The position numbers and the translations under genes were made by a program. Of a stretch of DNA of 64,000 nucleotides, positions 7,976 to 16,977 are shown one piece after another. The notes beneath the pieces were generated by a model, which did not search any database, was not told the DNA's origin, and was given only the letters and a program-made list of their open reading frames with translations. The stretch comes from Nocardioides malaquae (lineage in GTDB: Bacteria > Actinomycetota > Actinomycetes > Propionibacteriales > Nocardioidaceae): positions 210,764 through 274,763 of the forward strand of contig NZ_JADCSA010000003.1 of assembly GCF_015070385.1 (NCBI RefSeq), given 5' to 3'. Position 1 is the first letter of the stretch, and each line of letters starts with the position of its first letter.

Positions 7976-9844
7976 CAGGCGAACTCGGAAGACGACGCGC
8001 GCCCGGGTCGTCGACGCGGTCGATGCCTGGCGCACGACGACAGCGACCCTGCCGCGGGCCCGCAGGCGAGGCGTACGCACGATCAACCGGCGGCCGTCGC
8101 GGCGCACGGTGGCGCGCACCCACCGCTGGCCCACCCTCACCCGTACCCGGCCGCGCGCCGGCAGTCCGTTGGCCCGCACCAGGGCCACCAGACGGGCCCT
8201 GGACCCGCGCTGCACCGTGACGCGCTTGGTGCGCGGCACCAGTCGCGTCCGCGCCTTCACCACCCGCATCGAGGCGGCAGCCTCTGCGGCGGTCGTGCGC
8301 GAGTCGCCCCCGTAGGCCACCGCCACCGCGCGGCGCCCCGTCCGGCGCATCCGGGGCACGCGCACCCGGGCGCTGCCCTCGGCGAGGGTGCCCCGCAGCG
8401 TACGCCCGCCCACGACCACCTCGACGCGGCCGGACGGCACGTGGCCCGGGGCGCTGACCTGCACCCGGACCGTGGCGGCACGTCCGGCCTGGACCCGCGG
8501 TGCGGAGACGGTGAGCGACGGCACCACACCCGGCTCGGACGGGGTGGTGGGCGCGGGTGAGGTCGTGGGCTCGGCCGTCACCGTCGGCCGGGGACCCGTC
8601 GTCGGGGTGGCGGTCGCCGTCGGGACCGCCGTCGGGGTGGGGGTCGGGGCGGGAACGGGCGTCGTGGTGGGCGTGGGCGACGGCGTGAGCGTTGGCGCGG
8701 GACTGGTGGGCGCGGGACTGGTGGGCACGGGACTGGGCGTGGGTGACGGGGTCGCCGTGGGGGCCGCGGTCGACGTCGGGGCCGGGGAAGGAGCGGGCGT
8801 CGCCGGGCACGGCAGGGTCCCCTCGATGAGCGCGTGCCCACCGTTGTTGGCGTCGTTGGCCCAGAAGACCGGTCGCCACCCGTCGGCGCACCGACTGCCG
8901 GGCGCCACGGTGAAGCCCTCGTGGTTGTGGTTGTCCAACCCGGTCGGGCGCGCGTGCACGGCCGTGACCACGAAACGGCCGTCGCGGATCTCGGCTGCCG
9001 CGTACTGCCCACCGCAGTCGTCGTCGCAGGCCAGCCACAGCGTCTCGGCGTGGGCGTCGAAGTCGAGGGCCATCACCAACCGCATCGGGTTGGTGATCGT
9101 CGCGACCCGGACGGCGGTCCCGTCGCTCCTGAGCACGTAGCCGCGCACCTGGCCGTTCAGCGAGGCCGCCTCGGCTGCCACGAAGAAGACGCCACCACCC
9201 ACCGCGGTCGGATAGGCCGCGGGGTCGTAGGCACGGCCCCGCGACGCGTCATGGAATCCATGAGCAACCAGGAAGGAGTTGGGCACGAAGTCGAGGGCCT
9301 CCAGCCCGACGTTCGACCCGATGTCGGGGAACTCCGACCTCAGCGACCACTCCTTCACCTGGTCCAGGGTCGAGGAGGTGCCCGCCAACCCGATGCGCAG
9401 GATGCTCGGGCGCGTGGCACCGTCGAAGACGCGCTCGGTGGAGACCCAGGCATTGCCGCCCGTGACGACCAGTCCCTCCGCGTCGGGCCGCTTGCCGTCG
9501 GGAAACCTGAAGGTCTTGCCGCCTGCCCACCCGTTGGCGCGCTCGGGGCGCCAGGCGCCGTCGCGCCGCACGAGTCGGTGGAGCAGACCCTCCCGGTCGT
9601 CCACTGCCCAGATGACGTCGCCCGAGGCCGAGCTGCCGGCCCGGTAGGAGATGCCACCGACGTCGGTGCCGAGCTCGGCCTGGACGTCGGCGGGCCTCGT
9701 GGCCTGCTGCCCCGGCCACGGCTGCACGACGACGTCGGCGGCCACCGCGTCCGGCCCCGTCGGCACCGTCACGCCCACGCTGGCCAGCACCACGGCCACG
9801 AACGCCACCAGGGCGACCCCGGCGGTCTCTCGCTGACGCTGCAT
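7970..9844 (-). CDS. Secreted beta-propeller protein with Pro/Thr linker and Ig-like repeats
   Basis: The 624 aa protein has a signal peptide (residues 1-35). About residues 45-345 form a propeller-like domain with repeated A-E-G-L-V and A-L-D-F strands ([39 protein letters not shown]). It ends with [13 protein letters not shown] and a probable disulfide pair. Residues 350-445 are a low-complexity Pro/Thr/Ala linker (8525-8800). Residues 450-624 hold one Ig-like module (Big_3-like, [17 protein letters not shown]) and an Arg/Val-rich beta domain. No enzyme motif is certain; the first domain resembles esterase-like phytase or SdiA-regulated propellers. It probably acts at the cell surface. A G5 leader precedes the ATG. 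Confidence 0.75.
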   Translation of the reverse strand: MQRQRETAGVALVAFVAVVLASVGVTVPTGPDAVAADVVVQPWPGQQATRPADVQAELGTDVGGISYRAGSSASGDVIWAVDDREGLLHRLVRRDGAWRPERANGWAGGKTFRFPDGKRPDAEGLVVTGGNAWVSTERVFDGATRPSILRIGLAGTSSTLDQVKEWSLRSEFPDIGSNVGLEALDFVPNSFLVAHGFHDASRGRAYDPAAYPTAVGGGVFFVAAEAASLNGQVRGYVLRSDGTAVRVATITNPMRLVMALDFDAHAETLWLACDDDCGGQYAAAEIRDGRFVVTAVHARPTGLDNHNHEGFTVAPGSRCADGWRPVFWANDANNGGHALIEGTLPCPATPAPSPAPTSTAAPTATPSPTPSPVPTSPAPTSPAPTLTPSPTPTTTPVPAPTPTPTAVPTATATPTTGPRPTVTAEPTTSPAPTTPSEPGVVPSLTVSAPRVQAGRAATVRVQVSAPGHVPSGRVEVVVGGRTLRGTLAEGSARVRVPRMRRTGRRAVAVAYGGDSRTTAAEAAASMRVVKARTRLVPRTKRVTVQRGSRARLVALVRANGLPARGRVRVRVGQRWVRATVRRDGRRLIVRTPRLRARGRVAVVVRQASTASTTRARVVFRVRLR

Positions 9845-9872
9845 GTGGAAGTTCCCCCGATCGGCCCGGCTC

Positions 9873-9878
9873 AGGCTA
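9873..9878 (-). promoter_or_regulatory. Predicted -10 element (TAGCCT) of the secreted propeller gene
   Basis: TAGCCT on the minus strand fits the actinobacterial TAnnnT -10 pattern. A GTGACC-like -35 lies 18 bp upstream, and the ATG follows 29 bases downstream through a G5 run. Pattern reading only. Confidence 0.35.
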
Positions 9879-10061
9879 GCGACGCACCCCTCGAGTGGTC
9901 ACCCCGGAAATTGGGTGTCCTGCGCCACTGATTCCGACGGCGCAGACGCTCCGGATTGTGCGCTCCGCACCATGCGCGTTGGCAACCACCGGTGTGGTGG
10001 GATCGGGGAGGCGGCACTGACACCGCACACCCGTTGTTGCACACCACCCGGAAGGCCTCAC

Positions 10062-11033
10062 ATGCGCGCACTCGTCCACTCCACCTTCGGCGACCCCGGG
10101 AAGGTCCTCGCCGTCGAAGAGGTCCCGCTTCCCGAACCGAAGGCGGGTCACGTGCGCATCCGGACGCTGCTGGCGGCGATCCACAACCACGACCTGATGA
10201 CCGTCGCCGGCCTCTACGGCTACAAGCCCGAGCTCCCGGCCCGCGCGGGCACCGAGGCGGTCGGTGTGGTGGACGCCCTCGGTGAGGGCGTGACCCACCT
10301 CGAGGTCGGGCAGCGGGTCGCGACCGGCGCCGCCTTCGGGACCTGGGCGGAGTACTTCACCGCGAGCGCGGCCGGAGTCGTGCCCGTGCCCGACGAGATG
10401 CCCGACGAGGTCGCGGCCCAGATCTACTCGATGCCCTTCAGCGCCCTCACCCTGCTCGACTCCCTCGGACTCGGGGAGGGCGACTGGATGGTGCAGAACA
10501 CCGCCAACGGTGCCGTCGGGCGCTACGTCGCCCAGCTCGCCGCCGCGCGCGGGATCAACGTGGTCGGCCTGGTGCGCCGTGCGGAGGCCGTCGAGGAGCT
10601 GGCCGGGCAGGGCATCGGCAACGTGGTCTCCACCGACTCCGACGACTGGCGCAAGCAGGTCAAGTCCGTCACCGGGGGCGCCCCGATCAAGGCAGGTGTC
10701 GACTCCATCGGTGGCGCGGCCGCCGGCCAGGTGCTGTCGTTGGTCGCGGAGGACGGACTGCTCGTGGTCTTCGGGGCGATGGCCTCGAACACCCTGGAGC
10801 TCAACGTCGGCGACGTGCTCTTCAAGCAGGTCACCGTCAAGGGCTTCTGGGGCAGCAAGGTGAAGCTCACCGGCGACGAGCGCCGGGCGGCCTTCGAGGA
10901 GCTGATGACGCGCATCGCGGACGGCACGCTGAAGCTCACCGTCGACTCGGTGCACCCGCTCGAGGAGATGGCGGCCGCCGCCGAGGCCAGCGCCCGGCCG
11001 GGCCGTCTGGGCAAGGTGCTGCTCAAGCCCTGA
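10062..11033 (+). CDS. Zinc-independent medium-chain dehydrogenase / quinone oxidoreductase-like protein
   Basis: The start MRALVHSTFGDPGKVL follows GGAAGG at seven bases, giving 323 aa. The N-terminal GroES-like domain (residues 1-125) is followed by a Rossmann fold with the nucleotide motif NTANGAVGRYVAQLAAARG (from residue 146), a form typical of NADPH-using MDR enzymes such as QOR and MECR. The zinc ligands of alcohol dehydrogenases are absent. It ends GRLGKVLLKP as usual. The likely reaction is NADPH-dependent reduction of a quinone or enoyl substrate; the true substrate is unknown. A short inverted repeat ACCAC-CGGT-GTGGT lies at 9985-9998 upstream, possibly an operator. Confidence 0.88.
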   Translation: MRALVHSTFGDPGKVLAVEEVPLPEPKAGHVRIRTLLAAIHNHDLMTVAGLYGYKPELPARAGTEAVGVVDALGEGVTHLEVGQRVATGAAFGTWAEYFTASAAGVVPVPDEMPDEVAAQIYSMPFSALTLLDSLGLGEGDWMVQNTANGAVGRYVAQLAAARGINVVGLVRRAEAVEELAGQGIGNVVSTDSDDWRKQVKSVTGGAPIKAGVDSIGGAAAGQVLSLVAEDGLLVVFGAMASNTLELNVGDVLFKQVTVKGFWGSKVKLTGDERRAAFEELMTRIADGTLKLTVDSVHPLEEMAAAAEASARPGRLGKVLLKP

Positions 11034-11050
11034 ACCTCGACCCCGGTCCG

Positions 11051-11076
11051 CCCTCGCGCCGACAGCGGCGCGCGGG
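11051..11076 (+). terminator. Hairpin after the oxidoreductase gene
   Basis: An 11 bp stem with one mismatch (CCCTCGCGCCG / CGGCGCGCGGG) and an ACAG loop starts 17 bp after the stop codon. No U-tract. Confidence 0.65.
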
Positions 11077-11088
11077 CGGACGTACGGG

Positions 11089-11162
11089 TGCCCCCGGTGG
11101 GACTCGAACCCACACTGAACCGTTTTTAAGACGGCTTCCTCTGCCGATTGGGACACGGGGGC
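11089..11162 (-). tRNA. Class I tRNA with UAA anticodon (tRNA-Leu-like, short variable loop)
   Basis: The minus strand folds into a 74-nt cloverleaf. The acceptor stem is GCCCCCG/CGGGGGC with discriminator A. The D arm is UCCC..AGGA with loop AAUCGGCAG. The anticodon arm is GCCGU-CUUAAAA-ACGGU, the variable loop UCAGU, and the T arm GUGGG-UUCGAGU-CCCAC. U33 and A37 are in place and the anticodon reads UAA, for the leucine codon UUA. A normal bacterial tRNA-Leu is class II with a long variable arm, whereas this one has five bases. The 3' CCA is not encoded (ACCC follows). Amino-acid identity is therefore uncertain. It lies 17 bp downstream of def on the same strand. Confidence 0.85.
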
Positions 11163-11178
11163 TGCTGGCGTCAGACCA

Positions 11179-11748
11179 TCACAGGTAGGTCTGGCGCTGG
11201 TAGATCGCGTGGGCACCCGCCACCCGGTCGAGGAACAAGTACCCGTTGCAATGGTCCATCTCGTGCTGCAGGCACCGGGCCTCGAAGGCGTCGGTGCGGA
11301 TCTCGACCCACTCCCCCGACCCCGGAAGCTGACCACGCACCAGGATCCGGCTGGCCCGCTTCACGTCGCCGGTGAGGTCCGGCACGCTCATGCAGCCCTC
11401 GCGGGCCTTCTCGTTGCGGCTCGACTCGACGACCTCGGCGTTGCAGAGCACGTACGTCCCGTGGTGCGTACGCGTCTTGGGGTGCTGCGACACGTCGACG
11501 CAGAACACCTTGGCGCCGACGCCCACCTGCGGGGCGGCCAACCCGACGCACCCCGGGGAGACGCGCATGGTGGCGACCAGGTCGGCTGCCAGCTGGACGA
11601 CCTCGGGATCAGTTGGGTCGACGCCTGCGCCGTCGCTCGACAGCACGGTGGCCGGGGCGGTCACCACCTCCAGGACACGGCCGGTCACCCCGAGCTCGTC
11701 CGGTGTCCAGGCAGCGACGCGCTCGTTGAACCCTTCGGGGGTGCTCAC
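11179..11748 (-). CDS. def: Peptide deformylase
   Basis: The 189 aa metalloenzyme would remove formyl groups from nascent protein N-termini. All three motifs are present: GCVGLAAPQVG (residues 67-77, with Cys67 as an extra), EGCMSVP (residues 118-124, Cys119 as metal ligand) and HEMDH (residues 162-166, two His ligands and catalytic Glu). The start is a GTG whose last bases overlap the stop of the upstream ACT-domain gene (GTGA), indicating translational coupling. It has a short insert around residues 86-96. The unusual tRNA gene follows immediately downstream. Confidence 0.94.
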   Translation of the reverse strand: MSTPEGFNERVAAWTPDELGVTGRVLEVVTAPATVLSSDGAGVDPTDPEVVQLAADLVATMRVSPGCVGLAAPQVGVGAKVFCVDVSQHPKTRTHHGTYVLCNAEVVESSRNEKAREGCMSVPDLTGDVKRASRILVRGQLPGSGEWVEIRTDAFEARCLQHEMDHCNGYLFLDRVAGAHAIYQRQTYL

Positions 11749-12284
11749 AGCTCGTCGGCCTCCACGGCGCGCAGCGTCGCGCCCACGCCGAGGTCGGTGG
11801 CGACGGACTTGATGGCGGCCTCCAGCGCCTCGGTGTCGACACCGGGCGGCAGCGAGACCTCGGCGACCAGCAGGTAGAGCTCGCCCGCGAGACGGGTGGT
11901 CAGGTCGGTGATGTTGCCCTCGACACGGGCCACCTCGGCGACGACGGAGGAGACGATGCCGGCGCGGTCGCCACCGTGGACGGTCAGCAACCACTGGCTG
12001 TCGGCGGGAGCGTGCGGCCCCTCGTGGGGCACCTCGCGCACCGTGACCGTCAGCGAGCCGTCCTCGGCGAGCGGGGCCAGGGCGGCGGCGATCTCGTCGT
12101 CCGTCGCGGCACCGGCGCAGACCAGCGTCATCGCGAAGTGGCCGCGCAGCAAGGTCATCGAGGTGTCCTCGATGTTGAGGCCGAGCGAGGCCAGGCGGTC
12201 GGTGGTCCAGGCGATGATGCCGGGCCGGTCGTGGCCCAGCACGGTGATGGCGTGGAGGGTGCCTGCGTCAGTCATGCGGGCCAT
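11745..12284 (-). CDS. Two-ACT-domain protein (GcvR-like)
   Basis: The 179 aa protein is two ACT domains in tandem: residues 8-80 (HAITVLGHDRPGIIAWTTDR...) and residues 95-170 (WLLTVHGGDRAGIVSSVVAE...). Both carry the G-x-D-R/K-P/A-G-I loop that binds amino acids in this fold. The architecture matches the glycine-cleavage regulator GcvR and related stand-alone ACT proteins, which sense amino acids without an enzyme domain. The actual partner is unknown. MTDAGTL, three codons in, is an equally good start. It overlaps def by four bases. Confidence 0.85.
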   Translation of the reverse strand: MARMTDAGTLHAITVLGHDRPGIIAWTTDRLASLGLNIEDTSMTLLRGHFAMTLVCAGAATDDEIAAALAPLAEDGSLTVTVREVPHEGPHAPADSQWLLTVHGGDRAGIVSSVVAEVARVEGNITDLTTRLAGELYLLVAEVSLPPGVDTEALEAAIKSVATDLGVGATLRAVEADEL

Positions 12285-12356
12285 TGTCCCTCCCTCCCCG
12301 CCGGGCGGTCACAGCGGCACGCGGACGTCATCGTCGCCGCTGCCGGCAACCACCCC

Positions 12357-13235
12357 TCACGAGGACGTGCCGAGGTCGGCCAGGGCACGCGCCCGGAGGA
12401 AGACCTCGTCGGTCATCTCCGCGGTCAGGCGCCGCGTGTAGGTGTTGTGCGGCGACGGGTGGAAGCAGCCGACCAACGTCACCGGCCCCGCCGGACCGGA
12501 CATCTCCACCTCGACGCCGTGCCCGAACTTCGGCCCCGGGTGGGGCACCGCCACGCCGGCGCCGTCCAACGCCTCCAACGCGCCGCCCCAGCCGAAGGCA
12601 CCCAGCGCCACCACCACACGTACGGTCGGCAGCAGCAGCGCGACCTCGCGCTGGATCCATGGCGCGCAGGCGTCGCGCTCGGCGGGAGTCGGCTTGTTCT
12701 CCGGCGGGGCGCAGCGCACCCGCGCCACCATCCGGGTCCCGACGAGCCGCTGCCCGTCACCTGCGTGGCGCGACGTCTCCTGGATCGCCAGGCCGACGCG
12801 GTGGAGGCTTGCGAAGAGCCAGTCGCCGCTCGGGTCGCCGGTGAAGACCCGACCGGTCCGGTTGCCGCCGTGGGCCGCGGGCGCGAGCCCGACCACCAGG
12901 ATCTGCGGCTCGGGGTCGCCCCAACCGGGGATCGGACGCCCCCAGTAGGGCTGGTCGGCGAAGGAGGCCCGCTTCTCGCGCGCCGCGTCCTCGCGCCACC
13001 TCACCAACCTCGGGCACGCCGCGCAGACGCTGACCCGCGCCTCCACCTCGCCGAGGTCCGCGGTCGCAGCCAGACGTCGTACGCCCGCAGCCGAGCGAGC
13101 GACCCGGGTGCCGGCGGGTGCGGGGTCCTCGGGCCATCCCGTGCCGGCAGGCACCGGCGAGGGGAAGAGCTCACCGGTGAGCGGGTGCGGCAGCGGCACG
13201 GGCGACGGGGTGGGCACGGGGCCACCATTCCCCAT
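12357..13235 (-). CDS. Uracil-DNA glycosylase, family 5 type with Fe-S cluster
   Basis: The protein would excise uracil from DNA in base-excision repair. The active-site motif GLAPAAHGGNRTGR and the second motif HPSPHNT match the family 4/5 UDG fold; Ala-Ala in motif A in place of the family-4 acidic residue suggests family 5 (UDGb). Four cysteines suitable for a 4Fe-4S cluster are visible: the C-x2-C pair in CAACPR, one in VRCAPPENK, and one in VGCFHPS. I used the ATG of MGNGGPV; an in-frame GTG ten codons earlier lacks a ribosome site. The first 50 residues are Pro-rich. An inverted repeat lies just upstream. Confidence 0.88.
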   Translation of the reverse strand: MGNGGPVPTPSPVPLPHPLTGELFPSPVPAGTGWPEDPAPAGTRVARSAAGVRRLAATADLGEVEARVSVCAACPRLVRWREDAAREKRASFADQPYWGRPIPGWGDPEPQILVVGLAPAAHGGNRTGRVFTGDPSGDWLFASLHRVGLAIQETSRHAGDGQRLVGTRMVARVRCAPPENKPTPAERDACAPWIQREVALLLPTVRVVVALGAFGWGGALEALDGAGVAVPHPGPKFGHGVEVEMSGPAGPVTLVGCFHPSPHNTYTRRLTAEMTDEVFLRARALADLGTSS

Positions 13236-13268
13236 TCCCCCGGCCCCACTCCCCTCTGGCTCCACGGC

Positions 13269-13308
13269 GTCATACGGACGGAGCGCTGGGACGCACCCTC
13301 CGTATGAC
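13269..13308. promoter_or_regulatory. 10 bp inverted repeat GTCATACGGA / TCCGTATGAC
   Basis: A perfect 10 bp inverted repeat separated by 20 bp lies between the end of ppx and the start of the uracil-DNA glycosylase gene, both on the minus strand. It could be a terminator for the ppx operon or an operator for the glycosylase gene. Confidence 0.5.
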
Positions 13309-13357
13309 GTCCGCGGGGTGGCGGGGGCGGGCAGGCGGGCGGGTGGGGAGGGCGGAG

Positions 13358-13407
13358 CGACTCAGCTGAACCGTCGGTGGACCGACTCAGCTGAACCGTC
13401 GGTGGAC
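13358..13407. repeat. 25 bp perfect tandem duplication over the 3' end of ppx
   Basis: The 25 bp unit starting CGACTCAGCTGAACCG is present twice, end to end (13358-13382 and 13383-13407). The gene-proximal copy carries the last codons (VHRRFS) and the stop; the second copy repeats them in the 3' flank. A partial third start (CGACC) follows. Confidence 0.9.
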
Positions 13408-14316
13408 CGACCAGGCGATCCCTTCGAGGATGTCCGCCTCGGAGACCCGCCACGACTCCACCCCGACCCGGGCCAGGATCCGCTCCATCACCAGGGCACC
13501 GGCGTCGATGACGTCCGCTCGACCGGGATGCATGTAGCCGAGCGCGCGCCGCTCGTCGGCCGTCATCGCCACGAGCTCCCCGCAGAGTTGGCGGGCGGCG
13601 CCCACGTCGAGCACCGCTCCGTCGACCACCTCCGGGTCGTAGGCCGCCAGCCCGAGGACACCCGCCGCGATCGTGGTGCAGGTGCCGGCGATGCCCACCA
13701 CCGTGGCGGCCGAGGCGATGTCGACGCCGCGCTCGACCGCCTCGTCGAGGGCGCGCTCCACGTCGGCGACGCAGGCCGCCACCTCGTCGGACGCGGACGG
13801 GTCGGAGTGCAGGTGCCGTTCGCTGAGGCGTACGGACCCGATGTCGGCGGAGTGCGCGGCGACGGGCCCGTCAGGGCCGCCCAGCACGAGCTCGGTCGAC
13901 CCCCCACCGATGTCGATGACCAGCACGGGGTGCACCACGTCGTCGGCCAGCCCGCGGATCGCCCCTGAGTAGGCCAGCTCGGCCTCCTCTGCGCCGGGGA
14001 TCACCTCCGGGCGCACCCCGAGCCGCTGCTCCACGCCGGCGGCGAAGACCGCCGCGTTGGAGGCGTCGCGGGTGGCGGAGGTGGCACAGAACCGGATCCG
14101 CTCCGGTGGCACGTCGTGGGCACGCAGCAGCAGCGCGTAGTCGTCGAGGGCCGCGAACGCCCGCTCAAGCGCGTCGGGGTGCAGCTCACCGGTGGCGTCG
14201 ACGCCTTGGCCCAGGCGCACCATCCGGGTCTCGCGCACCCACACCTCCGGCAGGTCGCCGATCAGCAGCTTGATGGTGTTGGTGCCGCAGTCGATCGCCG
14301 CGATCGGCGCCCCCAC
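13387..14316 (-). CDS. ppx: Exopolyphosphatase / guanosine pentaphosphate phosphatase family
   Basis: The 309 aa protein has the ASKHA ATPase fold of Ppx/GppA. The first phosphate loop is AAIDCGTNTIKLLI (residues 6-19). The catalytic-Glu region is GAEEAELAY, and the second phosphate loop is DIGGGSTELVLGG (residues 135-147). The short actinobacterial form lacks the C-terminal HD domain. It degrades polyphosphate or pppGpp; sequence alone does not decide. The GTG start lies four bases after the DUF501 stop, so the longer open frame upstream is not used. It is last in the ftsB - DUF501 - ppx series. Its 3' end is tandemly duplicated. Confidence 0.92.
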   Translation of the reverse strand: MGAPIAAIDCGTNTIKLLIGDLPEVWVRETRMVRLGQGVDATGELHPDALERAFAALDDYALLLRAHDVPPERIRFCATSATRDASNAAVFAAGVEQRLGVRPEVIPGAEEAELAYSGAIRGLADDVVHPVLVIDIGGGSTELVLGGPDGPVAAHSADIGSVRLSERHLHSDPSASDEVAACVADVERALDEAVERGVDIASAATVVGIAGTCTTIAAGVLGLAAYDPEVVDGAVLDVGAARQLCGELVAMTADERRALGYMHPGRADVIDAGALVMERILARVGVESWRVSEADILEGIAWSVHRRFS

Positions 14317-14320
14317 CGGG

Positions 14321-14881
14321 TCATTCCCCCGCGACGTCGGCGTCGGCAACGACGTCGGAGTCGGCCGCGGCCCCGGGCGCGCAGGGCTCCACGCAGGCGC
14401 CGTCGGCCCACCACTCACCGAGCCGGTCGAGCACCTCGTCGCCGAACGGGTTGACGCCGCGACCCTGGGCCAGCGACTGACCGGCCAGCACGTGGAGGCA
14501 CTTGACGCGGTCGGGCATGCCCCCGGCGGAAATGCCCTCGATCTCGGGCACGTCGAGCCCGGCGGCAGCCCCGATCTCGGCGCGCGCGGCCAGGTAGCGC
14601 TCGTGGGCCGCGCGGTAGGCGGCGGCCAGCTCGGGGTCGGTGCCGAGCCGCTCCTGCATCTCCTTCATCAGGCCGCTGCCCTCGAGCGTGCCGATGCGTG
14701 AGGCGGCCTTGGGGCAGGTCAGGTAGTAGGTCGTGGGAAACGGCGTGCCGTTGGGCAGGCGCGGCTCGGTGGTCACCACGTCGGGGTTGCCGCACGGGCA
14801 CCGGTGGCCGACCTCCGCGATGCCGCGGGGCGTACGCCCGAGCTGCCGCTCGATCGCGTCGACGTCGGCTGGTTCGATCAC
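14321..14881 (-). CDS. DUF501 domain-containing protein
   Basis: The 186 aa protein has the actinobacterial DUF501 pattern. It begins with VDAIERQLGRTPRG, has a Cys pair (HRCPCGNPDVV), then PRLPNGTPFPTTYYLTCPKAASRIGTLEGSG, and ends with GGMPDRVKCLHVLAGQSLA. The conserved Cys/His residues suggest metal binding, but the function is unknown. It is nearly always between ftsB and ppx in actinobacteria, as here. The last 20 residues are an acidic tail rich in Asp/Ala. The gaps to its neighbours are 16 and 4 bp, consistent with one operon. Confidence 0.92.
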   Translation of the reverse strand: MIEPADVDAIERQLGRTPRGIAEVGHRCPCGNPDVVTTEPRLPNGTPFPTTYYLTCPKAASRIGTLEGSGLMKEMQERLGTDPELAAAYRAAHERYLAARAEIGAAAGLDVPEIEGISAGGMPDRVKCLHVLAGQSLAQGRGVNPFGDEVLDRLGEWWADGACVEPCAPGAAADSDVVADADVAGE

Positions 14882-14897
14882 TGCTTGCCCTGCTCGA

Positions 14898-15566
14898 TCA
14901 CTGCTTCTCCTGCTCGCTCTGCTTCACGCCGTCGATCACCCTCGGAGCGTCCGGGCGCTCGGGCGGCGGGTTGCCCGCCAGCTCCACCGAGCTCCACACA
15001 TCCTCCCACCACGCGGTCGGCTGCTCCTTGATCACCTCGTCGGGGTCGGCGAGGTCGGCCACGGGAGCGAGCGGCTCGCCGTTCTCGTCGAGCACCTGGT
15101 AGCCGGTCTCCCCCGGCATCAGGTAGCCCAGGTGCTGCCTGGCCTGCGCCTTCACGAACGCGTCGTCCTGCCAGCGCCGCTTCTCGCGCTCGAGCTCGGC
15201 GATGGCGCGCTCCGAGGCGGCGATCTCGGCCTTGGTCGCCTCGATGGTGGCGCGCTGGTCGAGGTAGGCCTGCAGCGAGGACGCGTAGGAGACACCCAGC
15301 ACCAGGAGCACGATCAGCAGGATCGCGGCCCGGCCGGTGGGTCGGGCACGGGGCCCGGCGGGAGGCCTGCTCGCGACCGTGCGCCCCGGTCCCGTACGCC
15401 CGTGGCCTGTACGCCCGTGGCCTGTACGCCCCGGGCCGGGGACCGCACGGGTGCTCCCGATGGTCTCGGCCGCGGACGCCGCAGCGACCCGGACCCGCGA
15501 GGCTGCGCCTCGCCGGCCGGGTCGCCGGGTGCCCCCGGGTGTGGGGGCGGAACGTCGTGGGGTCAT
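14898..15566 (-). CDS. ftsB: FtsB/DivIC-type septum formation initiator
   Basis: The 222 aa bitopic membrane protein has a basic Pro/Arg/Gly-rich cytoplasmic N-terminus (residues 1-78) and one membrane helix (residues 79-97). A coiled coil follows (about 98-134), then the conserved QARQHLGYLMPGETGY segment. This is the actinobacterial FtsB arrangement; FtsB works with FtsL and FtsQ to activate septal peptidoglycan synthesis. The N-terminus contains a five-residue repeat (RTGHG) from a 15 bp tandem repeat. It starts 21 bp after eno and heads the DUF501-ppx group. Confidence 0.9.
   Translation of the reverse strand: MTPRRSAPTPGGTRRPGRRGAASRVRVAAASAAETIGSTRAVPGPGRTGHGRTGHGRTGPGRTVASRPPAGPRARPTGRAAILLIVLLVLGVSYASSLQAYLDQRATIEATKAEIAASERAIAELEREKRRWQDDAFVKAQARQHLGYLMPGETGYQVLDENGEPLAPVADLADPDEVIKEQPTAWWEDVWSSVELAGNPPPERPDAPRVIDGVKQSEQEKQ
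15393..15437. repeat. 15 bp tandem repeat (three copies) inside ftsB
   Basis: Three units of TGTACGCCCGTGGCC-like sequence (first starts CGTACG, last ends CCCCGGGCC) encode the R-T-G-H-G repeats of the FtsB cytoplasmic tail. In-frame length variation between strains is likely. Confidence 0.85.
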
Positions 15567-15587
15567 CAGGAGACGATTGTCTCCCGG

Positions 15588-16907
<1,320 letters not shown>

Positions 16908-16929
16908 CTATCCGCCGTCGCGGGCGGAG

Positions 16930-16959
16930 CCCGTGAGGCCGTCGACCCATGGTCACGGG
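16930..16959 (-). terminator. Weak hairpin between the EEP gene and eno
   Basis: CCCGTGA and TCACGGG form a 7 bp stem with a 16-base loop just downstream of the EEP-protein stop codon. It may separate the mfd-led operon from eno. Confidence 0.35.
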
Positions 16960-16977
16960 TGCCTCGGCGTCGCAGCG

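Noticed and set aside
8525-8800. Repetitive GTC/GGC-rich block
   Set aside because: It codes for the Pro/Thr linker of the secreted propeller protein.
6990-9038. A 682-codon frame joining BI-1 to upstream sequence
   Set aside because: The part before MRSNNPVFNRSEAF is antisense-like and overlaps the secreted propeller gene; the ribosome site is at the shorter start.
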